Below the pieces are notes generated by a model, which was not told the DNA's origin, did not search any database, and saw nothing but the letters and a program-made list of their open reading frames with translations. Below are positions 1 to 9,900 of a stretch of DNA of 64,000 bases, piece by piece; the stretch's first letter is position 1; each line of letters opens with the position of its first letter. The position numbers and the translations under genes are program-made. The DNA comes from Planctomycetota bacterium (GTDB lineage Bacteria > Planctomycetota > Planctomycetia > Planctomycetales > Planctomycetaceae): NCBI GenBank assembly GCA_027624335.1, contig JAQBWV010000004.1, positions 1 to 64,000 on the forward strand, in the 5' to 3' direction.

Positions 1-60
1 CCCGCATCAGTCACTGATTAACAACTACCACCCCCTACCCGCGTAGCCCCGGACCGGCAG

Positions 61-705
61 TTACACTCGTTCAATTTCGCGAGACATGTCGAATCCTGCG
101 TACTGCTGGTTCAACACCAGGCGAATCTGGTTGGGCCGTCGAAGAATGTTCATATCAACAGTTTGCTCCATCACCAGCCCAAACGGGATGCGAGCGGTTG
201 TGGGGTTAATCAGATCCTCGATGACAAGTGCTCCAGCGGCGAGGCCGACGACAGTATCATCGGCGATGCTTGCCAGTTCGAGTGGCGCGCTGATCAATCG
301 ACCGCCCTCCAGGCTCTTTGCTCCAAACAACGCGCTGATCTGGCAATCCAGCCTTTGACCTCGACTGATACCTGTTCGAGGAATTGTGGCGGTAACTTCG
401 ACCGCCGCGACGCCTCCAAGATTCTTCAGCTCTGCCGGGCTTAGTACCGGGTTGTTCGACAATTTGAGGAAGGATGCGAACGCCCTCAACGTGGGAGCCG
501 TCTGGTCCGGGTCACCGGTGCCGTTGAGTCCTACCACGAATCCCAGGCCTCGAACGGTCAGCGGCATCTGCCCGTCGATGGTGCAGATGTTTCCGACTCG
601 CGTGACGGCTTCAGCACGACTCGATGTCAACAGAAGGGCTGAGAGCACCAGCACGAAGCCTGCACAGCGAGTCGCAAAATGATTGTGAAGAATGTGATAG
701 GGCAT
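61..705 (-). CDS. flgI: Flagellar P-ring protein FlgI, N-terminal half only
   Basis: FlgI builds the periplasmic P-ring around the flagellar rod. The 214-residue product has a signal peptide (roughly residues 1-33, ending in SRAEA), then FlgI landmarks: RGLGFVVGLNGTGD, NLGGVAAVEVTATIP and AKSLEGGRLISAPL. These align with the first ~200 residues of the usual ~365-residue protein. The frame then stops with TAA after the segment corresponding to FSxAQxIAxxIN in FlgI. The start was set at the ATG at 705, preceded by AGGAACGT and the signal peptide; the frame stays open upstream to 816, inside flgH. The gene follows flgH in the flagellar run. The other two frames also close within the remaining 60 bases, so a single-base frameshift would not restore the C-terminal half. 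It is probably a broken gene, or the window edge hides a rearrangement. Confidence 0.85.
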   Translation of the reverse strand: MPYHILHNHFATRCAGFVLVLSALLLTSSRAEAVTRVGNICTIDGQMPLTVRGLGFVVGLNGTGDPDQTAPTLRAFASFLKLSNNPVLSPAELKNLGGVAAVEVTATIPRTGISRGQRLDCQISALFGAKSLEGGRLISAPLELASIADDTVVGLAAGALVIEDLINPTTARIPFGLVMEQTVDMNILRRPNQIRLVLNQQYAGFDMSREIERV

Positions 706-797
706 GTCGACGTTCCTGCAGGCGACGGTTTGTCGTGGAATATTGAACCAGTGTCGAGGCGAGTCCTGAGGCTCCGCACGTCGTCGGGCGAGCGTGC

Positions 798-1742
798 TTA
801 GAAGGGCGACAACCAATCGTAGAGTCGGTACCCCCAGTTACGTTTCGTAGCGTCGTAAACTCGCCCGTTTTGTTGCTTGACGATGTTGAGACTGGCGACA
901 TTTTCGCTACTGGCAGTATTGTCGGGACTGATATCCGCGGCACGAAGTTCGCCGGTCAGCCTGTATTCAGAGACGTCGTCCTGAGTTTGTATCACCTTGC
1001 GTGCTTCGAGCTGCAGAACACCATTCGGCAGTACGTCGACAACCGTTGCCGCAATTCGATACTTGATGCCTTCCTGATCAGTCAACTGGCCAGTTGAGTT
1101 AAGCGTTCCCTGAAGCTGCGAGTCGACCGTTGGACCGTTGAGAGCGGCGGGAACAAGATTCCCAGTTTCCCCGATACGAACGAACTCCCTGAGTTCCGCT
1201 TTCAGCTTGGAAGTCCGCTGCCGATTAAACTTTGAATTCATAATCACTTCCGACTTCTCGTCCACGATGATCGTGACGATGTCGTGCAGTTTAATTTCCT
1301 GCGGTTGCGGTGGGTCGATGTAGATCCATGAGTAATCCCGAATCCGTTTACGATGCGAACCGACAATGAATGGCCCGGTTGGAAGCAGCTCTAAACGATC
1401 ATTGGCTGAGGTCTGCTGAATCTGGCCACTGCTCGACGTTAACCCATTGCTGGTCGCGAATTGGGGCCGTTGTGCGGGCGACTGCGGTCCCGGCCATGCA
1501 CTCGATGCCGCGTAACGGGTGGACGAATTCTGCGTCATGCCTGGCTCGGCAGGAGACTGGGCCTGAACGTCGGCACGACTGCGAAGTGTGACCGTCGAAG
1601 CCGCTTCGCGGTTGCGCTGCGCTGCCGAAATTCGAGACTGCGCCTCAGCCGAACCCACGCACAAAAATGACACAACACTCAGTCCGGCCATGACGCCAAA
1701 GATCGCCAGCGGCCTGGTCAAAAGGTTTCGGCAACACGGCAT
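798..1742 (-). CDS. flgH: Flagellar L-ring protein FlgH
   Basis: FlgH forms the outer-membrane L-ring bushing of the flagellum. The 314-residue protein starts with a hydrophobic export signal (about residues 10-34, SAEAQ cleavage region). A low-complexity linker runs to about residue 130. The conserved FlgH core follows: LHDIVTIIVDEKSEV, a GxGxxxxx-like middle, LPNGVLQLEARKVIQ, the GELRAADISPDNTxxS segment and a GRVYDATKRNWGYRLYDW tail. A typical FlgH is ~230 residues, so the extra length lies in the N-terminal linker. The classical FlgH lipobox cysteine is not evident. The ATG at 1742 has AGGAG 6-7 bases upstream. It sits between flgA and flgI, in the order flgA-flgH-flgI. Confidence 0.93.
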   Translation of the reverse strand: MPCCRNLLTRPLAIFGVMAGLSVVSFLCVGSAEAQSRISAAQRNREAASTVTLRSRADVQAQSPAEPGMTQNSSTRYAASSAWPGPQSPAQRPQFATSNGLTSSSGQIQQTSANDRLELLPTGPFIVGSHRKRIRDYSWIYIDPPQPQEIKLHDIVTIIVDEKSEVIMNSKFNRQRTSKLKAELREFVRIGETGNLVPAALNGPTVDSQLQGTLNSTGQLTDQEGIKYRIAATVVDVLPNGVLQLEARKVIQTQDDVSEYRLTGELRAADISPDNTASSENVASLNIVKQQNGRVYDATKRNWGYRLYDWLSPF

Positions 1743-1844
1743 CGTTGGCTCCTGGAATTCCTGTTCCGAGTTTTTGTGAGACTCTCAGTCAGAGGATAGT
1801 TTTCGGCCATCCAGTATTTCGCTAAGCATAGATGGCAGACATGT

Positions 1845-3086
1845 TCAGCTCCGGTCCGGTCCACCGGCGTCAACGGTCAGTCGAACTCCAGCCTCCCTGG
1901 TGCTGGATGCTGGCTGATTATCGATCAGTTCAGCCTGCCCGAGACCGACTACGCGGGCGGGGATCGGCTTTCTGTCGCTTCCATCGACAGGCACCAGATC
2001 GATGATGTCATTCAGAATTCCGGAGCGACGAGCCTTGAAGTTTCTGGTCACTCGAATGCTGCCAAATGTTGCGGCCACTTTGACAAGTTCATCACGCTGA
2101 ATCAGCGTGGGCGGTTTGACTGAGGCCGCTCGAACAAAATCGCCGGGACGGATCAGGCTGCGCGCTTCCATGCCAACCACGGTTCGCGGATCGTCCGTAC
2201 CGTTTCTCAGATCGTCGACCTGTATCCATTCCAGGTCGAGTTCCTGGATGACCTTTCCTTGCGGAATGACTCGACTAGCCGCCAGGACTTTCGGACGTCG
2301 AGTCACTCGTACTCTCACCTCGACAGTTTGCGTTGTTGTTTCCGCTTTGCGGTCGTCACCCGAATCGACCGGAGTGATCGCCGCAGTAGACGAGGGAATG
2401 TCGACAGCCAGCGCGAACACGTCGTCGCCAAGCATTTTCCCGGACACAATCTTCAGGTTGCCGTTTCGGGCAGACAGGATCGCTGGAACTGACGACACAG
2501 GCAGCAGCGGGCGAATGATCGGGTCGCCCCAATCGGGAGCCCACGTCGCCAGATAGTCCCGCACGAGATCGTGAATGACGGCTTCTGCAAGTCGCATGTC
2601 AGCGATCGGAATGTGTCGAAGATTAGACACAGTGCGACCATTCACTGGATTCATTCCCGCCAGAGTGGTCTGCGACAAAGAACGTGACTTGGATGCCAGG
2701 CCCGTCGCTGTCGGCAGACTCGTACGGGATGCCGGACTGACGGACGGCGAGAACTGCCCTCGTCGTTTCACGGTAACGACGCTGCTGCCCTGAAACTCAA
2801 GCTCGCCCAGTGCCACATTGTGGTTCAGCAGTCGCTCGCGAATCCGATCCAGCTGCAACCGTGTCGTGTTGCCTGGAATTGGCGATGGTACGAGTGTGAT
2901 TTCCTGCAGTGTCGCGGCAACTTGATCGTCGTCAGCAAAAATGTCGGCGATATCTCTAAGGTGGATCAGGTTCGTGTCGACCGTTGCCGAACTGCGCAGG
3001 CGGACGATGGCTCCATTGACTGCCGGCGCAATGGATGAGAATCCAGCCGCCACTACGCAGGTGAGAATCGTCGACCGAAGTGTCAT
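1845..3086 (-). CDS. flgA: Flagellar P-ring assembly chaperone FlgA
   Basis: FlgA is the periplasmic chaperone needed to assemble the FlgI P-ring. The protein has 413 residues, longer than the ~220-residue enterobacterial form. An export signal is visible in the first ~25 residues. The N-terminal half resembles the FlgA pre-SAF region (IHLRDIADIFADD, VPSPIPGNTTRL). A variable Ser/Thr-rich linker lies around residues 110-150. The C-terminal SAF domain and ring-binding part carry VLAASRVIPQGKVI, GMEARSLIRPGDFVR, KVAATFGSIRVTRNF and IPARVVG. The ATG at 3086 has a very strong GGAGGAG site 5 bases upstream. The gene lies directly between flgG and flgH, as in many flagellar operons. Confidence 0.92.
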   Translation of the reverse strand: MTLRSTILTCVVAAGFSSIAPAVNGAIVRLRSSATVDTNLIHLRDIADIFADDDQVAATLQEITLVPSPIPGNTTRLQLDRIRERLLNHNVALGELEFQGSSVVTVKRRGQFSPSVSPASRTSLPTATGLASKSRSLSQTTLAGMNPVNGRTVSNLRHIPIADMRLAEAVIHDLVRDYLATWAPDWGDPIIRPLLPVSSVPAILSARNGNLKIVSGKMLGDDVFALAVDIPSSTAAITPVDSGDDRKAETTTQTVEVRVRVTRRPKVLAASRVIPQGKVIQELDLEWIQVDDLRNGTDDPRTVVGMEARSLIRPGDFVRAASVKPPTLIQRDELVKVAATFGSIRVTRNFKARRSGILNDIIDLVPVDGSDRKPIPARVVGLGQAELIDNQPASSTREAGVRLTVDAGGPDRS

Positions 3087-3155
3087 GTGTCTCCTCCGTG
3101 AGACCGTCTCGAACGAAATGTGACGCAGCCCGGGTGGTTGTGACTAGAACGCCGA

Positions 3156-3947
3156 TCAGAACTGCCGCAGGTTCGAGATCAGCTGCAGCATCTGGTCGGC
3201 CGCTTTGATTGTCTGACTGTTGAGTTCGAAATTCCGCTGAGTCTTGATCAGGTCGACAAGTTCCCGCACCGGCTCAACATTGGATGCCTCCAGAACTCGA
3301 TGACGGATCGAGCCCAGGCCGTTTGACCCAGGTACGTCATTCACGGCCGCTCCCGATGCGGGTGTTTCAACAAACAGGTTCTCACCGCGCTGCAACAGTC
3401 CCTGTGGATTCACAAAGCGATAGAGCTGAATCTGTCCGATTTCCTGAATCTGCCCAGCTGACGACACATTGACTCGACCGTCACCCGAGATTGAGACATC
3501 GGTCGCATCAGGTGGAACCGTTATCGCTGGCTGCAGAATACGACCGCTGTCCGCAGAGCCAACGACGATCTGCCCCTCCGCGTTTCTCGTGAAATTGCCA
3601 GCGCGAATGTAGGCCGGTGTTCCATTGTCATCGACTTGAAAGAATCCCTGCCCAACGATCGCCATGTCAAAGTCGCCGTTGGTATCTCTCAGTGACCCCT
3701 GCTTGAAATCGAGCGACGTGCTGGCCACTCGAGTTCCCAGGCCGACTGACGTGCCGACACCCGTATTACCCGCGACAGACGTCGTGCCTGGTAGTTTCAG
3801 GTTCTGATAGAACATATCTTCGAAGTTCGTTCGAGACCTCTTGAACGAAGTCGTGCTGGCGTTTGCCAGATTGTTCGCGACGACATCCAGGCTGAACTGG
3901 TGGGCTTCCATGCCCGAGGCCGCTGAATGGATTGCTCGCAGACTCAT
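3156..3947 (-). CDS. flgG: Flagellar distal rod protein FlgG
   Basis: FlgG polymerises into the distal rod of the flagellar basal body. The 263-residue length matches the family. It shows the N-terminal rod/hook signature (AASGMEAHQFSLDVVANNLANASTTSFKRSR), the long FEDMFYQNL stretch characteristic of FlgG rather than FlgF, and the NGDFDMAIVGQGFFQV motif. The C-terminal rod domain is SNVEPVRELVDLIKTQRNFELNSQTIKAADQMLQ. GGAGG precedes the ATG at 3947. It lies 70 nt upstream of flgA and 82 nt downstream of flgF and is presumably co-transcribed with them. Confidence 0.96.
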   Translation of the reverse strand: MSLRAIHSAASGMEAHQFSLDVVANNLANASTTSFKRSRTNFEDMFYQNLKLPGTTSVAGNTGVGTSVGLGTRVASTSLDFKQGSLRDTNGDFDMAIVGQGFFQVDDNGTPAYIRAGNFTRNAEGQIVVGSADSGRILQPAITVPPDATDVSISGDGRVNVSSAGQIQEIGQIQLYRFVNPQGLLQRGENLFVETPASGAAVNDVPGSNGLGSIRHRVLEASNVEPVRELVDLIKTQRNFELNSQTIKAADQMLQLISNLRQF

Positions 3948-4029
3948 TGTCCTGCCTCCATGTGTTGATCACGTCGACGTGTTTGCTCGCCTTGTGAATG
4001 ACCGGCAGATACCGATCAGCAAGCGATGT

Positions 4030-4794
4030 CTAACCACCTACTGATTGCAGCAACCTGCCGAGCGATTCGTCCTGAATCCGGATCATGTTGATGTTGGCTT
4101 CGAATGCTCGTGATGTTTCGATCATGGCCGTCATTTCCTGAATCGGACTGACTCCCGACGCTTCCACAAAACCTTGCCTTACCTGCACCGCGTCGAATGC
4201 GGGAGGCGTCTTTGCCTGTGTTTCATACAGGCTGTCGCCCGTTTTTCTCAGTTGATCTGAGGGGGCCGAGACAAGATCAATCTGCCCCAGTGGGATCTGC
4301 TGATTGTCGGCCATAATTGCCGCAACCCGACCGTCGCTGGCGATCGAGATGCCCGCTGCTGTTGCCGGAATCTGAATCGGTGTTCCAGCGGTGTTGAGAA
4401 CTCTTAGCCCCTGATTCTCGGTGGCCAGTTCACCGTCGATGTTTCTATGCAGCTGACCATTGCGAGTCAGATACTGTTTCTGCCCGTCGGAGACTCGCAG
4501 GAAACCATCGCCTGACAGACCGATGTCATATTGTCGGTCAGTCCGCTGCAGGGCTCCGTTCCGGAAGTCGGTCGAAATCTGATCGACCGCCAGCGCACCT
4601 GGTTCCCGTTGCCGTTCGCCATCCATGTGTACCGGAATGTCGCGTCTCAATTCTTCCGGCTTGAACATCTGAAACGTAGCCACGTCCCGCTTAAACCCTG
4701 TGGTTGAAGCGTTTGCCAGATTATTCGCAATCACGTCCTGCCGGATGGACTGGACGTTAGCGCCATGTGACGAAAGGTAGATTCCGTGGATCAT
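4030..4794 (-). CDS. flgF: Flagellar basal-body rod protein, FlgF-like
   Basis: This is a proximal rod protein of the FlgF/FlgG family, 254 residues from the chosen start. The N terminus carries the rod signature NVQSIRQDVIANNLANASTTGFKR, and the middle has RQYDIGLSGDGFLRV. The C-terminal helix region is SGVSPIQEMTAMIETSRAFEANINMIRIQDESLGRLL. The shorter segment after the N-terminal helix, without the FlgG-specific FEDMFYQ stretch, argues for FlgF. The frame is open up to 4851, but the ATG at 4794 (MIHGIYLSSHG) places the rod signature at the normal distance from the N terminus. It is the first recognised gene of the leftward flagellar run. Confidence 0.9.
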   Translation of the reverse strand: MIHGIYLSSHGANVQSIRQDVIANNLANASTTGFKRDVATFQMFKPEELRRDIPVHMDGERQREPGALAVDQISTDFRNGALQRTDRQYDIGLSGDGFLRVSDGQKQYLTRNGQLHRNIDGELATENQGLRVLNTAGTPIQIPATAAGISIASDGRVAAIMADNQQIPLGQIDLVSAPSDQLRKTGDSLYETQAKTPPAFDAVQVRQGFVEASGVSPIQEMTAMIETSRAFEANINMIRIQDESLGRLLQSVGG

Positions 4795-4857
4795 CTTGCC
4801 ATTCCAAGCATTACTATCTGACCGGCACCGTCGAGATGCGCGTGGAGCCATCTTTCG

Positions 4858-4965
4858 TCAGATCGGCAGAAAGGTGCCCGAATCTTCAACGTAATCCATA
4901 AAGTTTTCGAAATCGGAAAAGTTTTCGCAGATTACCCACTTGTTCCACTCGTGAGAGATGCACAT
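4858..4965 (-). CDS. Possible 35-residue small protein upstream of flgF
   Basis: A short open frame starts at an ATG preceded by GGAGG at an ideal 5-6 base spacing and encodes a 35-residue acidic peptide rich in aromatic residues (MCISHEWNKWVICENF, then DFENFMDYVEDSG). The frame is open further upstream, with ATGs at 5004 and 5211, but those extensions look like non-coding sequence. It ends 63 nt before flgF on the same strand. I recognise no family. A well-placed ribosome binding site and non-random composition are the only support, so chance occurrence is quite possible. Confidence 0.25.
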   Translation of the reverse strand: MCISHEWNKWVICENFSDFENFMDYVEDSGTFLPI

Positions 4966-5348
4966 CCAATCCTCCAGGCAGTAGCCAGCAACACGACAAT
5001 TCATCGTGTTCGTTGGATTCCTCGGGCCAGCGGACTGCGTCTGCCGCTTGCCGGTACGTCGTGTAGCCTCGCCAGAAACACCTGATTCATGACGATGGAA
5101 GGCGTAAGAAACCGGGAAGCAACACGTTCTCCTACCGTCGGCGGATTTCAATGATGGTCGGATATCGTTGCTTCCCTGGTTCTCAGGGGCTGGCGAACTA
5201 TGACAGGCCATCGTTCCCGCTGCCTGCGCAGCTGAACTCGCAGACCGGTTGTGAGTACCGCGAACTTCGCCAATAATCGCTCTCAGTCGAGTGGCTTGTC
5301 ATTGCCGCTCGAACGTCGGACAGCGTCTTCTACACAGGACCATTCGCG
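4966..5348. other. Intergenic region between the flagellar run and the lipoprotein gene
   Basis: This 383-base stretch separates leftward flgF from the rightward lipoprotein gene, so it must hold the promoters for both. I see no convincing gene, hairpin terminator or flagellar sigma-28/sigma-54 promoter. Confidence 0.4.
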
Positions 5349-6305
5349 ATGCGAGTTTCCATGAATGCCAGCGTGATTGCAGCCGTGACCGTTTGCCTGT
5401 TCGCTGGCTGCACCGGAGGATCGTCTCCAGATTCAACGACCTCGGCAGGTTCGGTGGACGCAGCGTCCAACACCGATTCAGCGACAAAAGCCGTCGAGTC
5501 CGGAGCAACAGAATCAAAACCAACCGCATATCGGCCAGTTCAACTCGGAGGGACATCCACCGCGACAGCAACGGGTACCGACGAGGTTGCAGGAGCGTCG
5601 GAAGTATCGACGGCGCCACCGAAGTTCGAAGACATCGTCAAGGCCCTGAAGCCAATTCAAATTATGCTTGGCCGCTGGCAGGGAATTATTCAGAAAGCCA
5701 GTAAGAACGAAGTTCACGACTGGGTGTGGGATTTGAAATCCGATCCTGTCTTTCCAGCGCTCGTACTCGACATTACAGATGGCGAGTTTTTCACGAACGC
5801 TCGGATTACCTTCGACCCACGAATCGGCAAGTACCAGATGACGACGAGCGACGCGGAGAACATCAAAAGGTCGTTCGTCGGCGAGTTCACAGCTGCCCCT
5901 AAGGATGTGCCCAGCGAGGATGGCAAGACCGTCGAGCGGACGTTTGAGCTGCAGTTGACCGAGGTTTTCGGTGAGCCGCGAGGTACCCGTTTTCAGTACG
6001 TTTTCAAACAACAACACAACAACCGTTACCTGGTGGAAGTGAAACGTGCTCGCGGCACAGCGGGCTTTCGCCAGATTGATGTCATCGGGTCACAGCGTGA
6101 AGGTGTCTCGTTCGCGAAGGCCGATGACGACTACGGCGACAAGACGTGCATCATCTCCGGTGGTCTCGGCACATCGACGGTTACCTACAAAGGCAAAACC
6201 TACTACGTCTGTTGTTCAGGCTGCAAAGCCGCCTTTGACGATGAACCGGAACGCTGGATCGCTCGACTGGAAGAGCAGAAGGCCGAAAAGATGAAATCCA
6301 ACTGA
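5349..6305 (+). CDS. Lipoprotein with C-terminal YHS-like metal-binding domain
   Basis: The 318-residue product begins with a lipoprotein signal and the lipobox LFAGC at about residue 20, then a Ser/Thr/Ala-rich linker to about residue 85. The middle domain (about 95-235) contains W, beta-strand-rich text such as GRWQGIIQKASKNEV and LVLDITDGEFFTNARITF, and I do not recognise it. The C terminus (about 260-310) resembles a YHS/TRASH domain: DKTCIISGG, then YKGKTYYVCCSGCKAAFDDEPERW, with Cys residues placed to bind a metal. Secreted YHS proteins are usually linked to copper or other metal handling, but that role here is inference. ACAGGA lies upstream of the ATG. It is followed on the same strand by the SET-domain gene 150 nt later. 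Confidence 0.8.
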   Translation: MRVSMNASVIAAVTVCLFAGCTGGSSPDSTTSAGSVDAASNTDSATKAVESGATESKPTAYRPVQLGGTSTATATGTDEVAGASEVSTAPPKFEDIVKALKPIQIMLGRWQGIIQKASKNEVHDWVWDLKSDPVFPALVLDITDGEFFTNARITFDPRIGKYQMTTSDAENIKRSFVGEFTAAPKDVPSEDGKTVERTFELQLTEVFGEPRGTRFQYVFKQQHNNRYLVEVKRARGTAGFRQIDVIGSQREGVSFAKADDDYGDKTCIISGGLGTSTVTYKGKTYYVCCSGCKAAFDDEPERWIARLEEQKAEKMKSN

Positions 6306-6455
6306 CACCTTAGCACCCTTTCGATTGCGGCCTGACCTCGCTGTGCAACGTCAATATCTCGTACTTGCAGCATGGCAAAACACGACCGGTGACTGGCGGG
6401 AGCAGATCTCGCCGCTGGCAGTGTGTACTCAAGAAGTTTCAGCAGGGAATAAAAC

Positions 6456-6902
6456 GTGTTAGGCAGGAAGTCAAAAACACTGGGCGTCAAAGCGGCTCCG
6501 GCGAAGCATGGTATGGGACTCTTCGCGACGAGAAGGTTCCAGGCAGGACAGGCGATTGGTGAATTGACCGGCAAACGGATCGACGATTCCAACTATGGTT
6601 CGGAATACTGCATCGATCTCGGAGACGACTGGTCTCTCGAACCGGACGAGCCATATCGGTTCGTCAATCATTGCTGCACACCGAACGCCAAGCTGTACCT
6701 GATATTCGACGACGATGACCCCATCGACAAGCGCAAGGTCGTTCTGGAAGCCACTCGAAGCATTCAGGCCGGCATGGAAGTTACCATTGATTATGAATGG
6801 CCCGCTGATGGAGCCATTCGCTGTGGATGCGACAGCGCTGAATGTCGTGGATGGGTGGTCGATCCGGCAGAACTCCACCTGCTGAAGAAGAAAGCCCGCT
6901 GA
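6456..6902 (+). CDS. Small SET-domain protein (putative protein lysine methyltransferase)
   Basis: SET enzymes transfer methyl groups from S-adenosylmethionine to protein lysines. The 148-residue protein is essentially one SET domain: GMGLFATRRFQAGQAIGEL at about 20-38; the pseudoknot motif NHCCTPNAKL (canonical NHxCxPN) at about 71-80; and VTIDYEW (canonical DY) around 110. A post-SET Cys cluster, CGCDSAECRGW, follows and would bind zinc. All key residues expected for AdoMet binding appear present. Translation starts at a GTG (6456), which gives the correct domain start. Small free-standing SET proteins are known in bacteria, but their substrates are mostly undefined; none is indicated here. 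Confidence 0.85.
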   Translation: MLGRKSKTLGVKAAPAKHGMGLFATRRFQAGQAIGELTGKRIDDSNYGSEYCIDLGDDWSLEPDEPYRFVNHCCTPNAKLYLIFDDDDPIDKRKVVLEATRSIQAGMEVTIDYEWPADGAIRCGCDSAECRGWVVDPAELHLLKKKAR

Positions 6903-6961
6903 CGCAGCTGGCAGCGACACACTGCTGAATTCAACTCGCAGCCGATTCGTTATCCGGCGAT

Positions 6962-9900
6962 TCAGTTTGCCGTTTCTTTCGCAGATTCAGGCACCGTTCC
7001 CGTCAATTCCTCCAGCGCTTTCCGCAAGGGTCCTGCGAGTTTCGGCCCACCGCCGACAAACAGCCTCGCCACATTGCCTTCACGGTCAATCACGACCGTT
7101 TGCGGAATCGACGTAACGGAATACCGGGCTGCCGCCACGCCGTCCATGTCCAGCACAACGGGGACGTCCAGTTTGTGTCGTTCGAGAGTAGACTTGATCT
7201 CAGCCGGTTGTTCTTCCATGTTGACTGCCAGCAGTCGGACCTTGTGATCGGCAAAGTCCTCGACGACCTCATCGACCAGAGGCATCGTCTGAAGGCAAGG
7301 ACTGCACCATGTGGCCCAGAAGTCGAGGACGATGATCTCGCCCCGGTGGTCCGACAGCCGGAAATCATCCCCGGTCAGCTGTGCCAGGTTGAAATCCGGA
7401 GCCGCCTGTCCGACGAGAGGAGAGTCGGTCCCGCTCATCACGCCACCGCCAGAACCGTCGGACCCCGCCAGGACGAACTTCGGTTCCATGGCGTAGTGGA
7501 GTTTCCAGCGATGATAGGCCAATTGTGCCGCCGCCTGTTCGATGTAATTGCCGAACAGAAGTTGATCGATCTCTGACAGGTCCGCCTGGCAGTCACCGAG
7601 AATGTCGCTACTTCCAGAAAGCGTCGAGCCCGTCAGCCTGGTCGCCAGAAATGTCAGCCGATCCGAATTCCGAATGACGGTTTGAACACGAGTGGCGTCC
7701 GTACTGACCGGTTCCGGCTGGTGTTTATTGTCGTTGGCACTGGCAACCACTGCTGACACCTCCGGCTTCGGAACGACCGAGACAGTCTCGGCTGTACCTT
7801 CAGTTCCCGCGGAGTCGCCGGGCGTGCTATCAGCGATGTCCTCTGGTTGTTGTTTTTCGACGGGCGTCAGTTCGTCCGAGTGGAGCCAGATGACCTGGGA
7901 AACTCGCTCTCGTGGAATTTCACGGTTGGACAGTCGAACTTCGACAGTCAATGCATGCTCGTTCATGGCAATAAGACGACCTCGCAGAAAGTCACCATTG
8001 CTGGAGTAGATGAGGTGAGTCGGAGGCGATCCTTTCTGAAGACGCGGCAGCGTCAATAGTCGCTCGCGCTTCGTAGCGTCCAACGTCGGTGACCCAGTCC
8101 GACCTGCAAGTTCAACGCCCTTGATTCGGTCGTGTGCGATGAAAGTGGCACTCGAAAGAGGAGTCGTGAAATGCAGGCCGTCCTCATCCACCGAGACAAC
8201 ATCGCAGGGAATGGTATCGCCACTTCGCAAATGCAATGTCTGTGCTGCTTTAACCCTCGGCCGTTGGGTTGGAGGCAATGGCCCGGTCAACAATTGTTTA
8301 AAAACCTCACCAAACCCCTGAATCGCGGGCTTACGCTGATTGATACGAATCGCCACGCCGTTTCCTTGTTGAACGCCTACCGTCGATTTCACGACCGGCT
8401 TCGGAGGGTCGCGATAAACGATTCTTCCGGCCAGGTTCTTGGCCAGCGGGCTTGAATTCACACTGTAGTCCGGATGCCAGACCAGACAGCTTCCATCAGG
8501 CTGTTCTGCACCGTCAACCAGCCGGCCTGGCAACTTCAACCCGTCAATTTCCAATCGTCCCGCGAGACCTGCAGCGGTCGCCTTGAACTCCACCTTCGAT
8601 TTCGAAAGTTGCTGCCCGATCGATCGCAGACCGTCCAGCGGCAGTTTCAACGGTTCACGAATACTCGGGCACGACAGCAGGACATGGCCTTGCTCAATGC
8701 CGTTGAAGGTACCGCTGAATCTGGAACCGTCCAGGTAAGCAATCCGGACCACTTTAGAGAAGTCCACTGGTTCTGAAGTATCCGGGAGAGGATCCGCGGT
8801 ATCAGGCGTTGAGTCTGTAGCGATCGGCGCGGTCGGGATCGGAGACAGGAACACATCCGAAACCGTGGCAGCGTTAACTTCAATTGTCGAGCCGTCATTC
8901 AACAGTGTGAATGCGCGAGCTGCCTGGTCGAAGCCGGTGATCTGTCCGTAAACGATCGTGCCATCCGTCTGGTGGATTCGCGATTTATCTGTCTGCACTT
9001 TACGAGGAAGAATTCCATCCCAGTTAGCGATCCGCAAATGTGTCAGCCTGATGTCCCCCTTGCGGTTTGAGAGCCGCAGGCTGCCTCTCGTCTTAGGAAT
9101 TCTGGAATGGAGTTTCAGACTGGCTTTCTGCTGACCGTTGCTGGAGTAAATGCTCAGCCTCTGTTTTTCCTGATCAAGATAAAGTTGCACTCGGACTCCG
9201 CCAGGACCACTGACAACAGGTGTCACTTCGGCAACATCAGCGTCACGCTCGGATTCGCCCATCACAACGACAGTGTCATCCCAGACCTCAAACCGGAAAG
9301 CGTCGTCTGTCTTCGTCGCTCTTGCATTTCCGATCGGCAGACCACTGACGTCGAGGCCGCTATCAGCCCCCAACACGAATTCGAAGTCGGGCAGATCATT
9401 CCAGGACAGTTCAAACTCAATGGCCGAACGAGCGGGAATTGAGAAAGTTCCAAACAGCGATGCGTTGGGGCTGGCCGTTCGAGGCCAACCGCCGTCACTG
9501 CTCCAGGCGTCTGTTGACGCCTCGCCATTCAGCGTCTGTGACCAGTCATCCAGACCGCCTGGCCCGAGGTAGATCAAAGACGTCTCCTTCCAGCGATAAA
9601 TTCGCTGGACGTCAGATCGGTTGATGTGGACAGTCCCTGCGTGAGCTGTCGTAACACTCAAAGACGCGTCTGAAAGTTCTGAGATATCGCCATAAAGCAC
9701 GTCTCCCCCGGTGAGCTCAAGGCAATACTCTCCGCCTGGTTCTGGTCGCGGAACCCTTGTGGGAAATTGAGCCATCGAGATGCTGCTGAGCGGAAATTCA
9801 AACGGATGAGTGAACAGCGGGCTTTTCCATCGAATCTGGCCCGACTGAGCTGAGTCGAGAATACTGCCTGGCAGAATGCCATCATTCGCGAGATGCAGTA

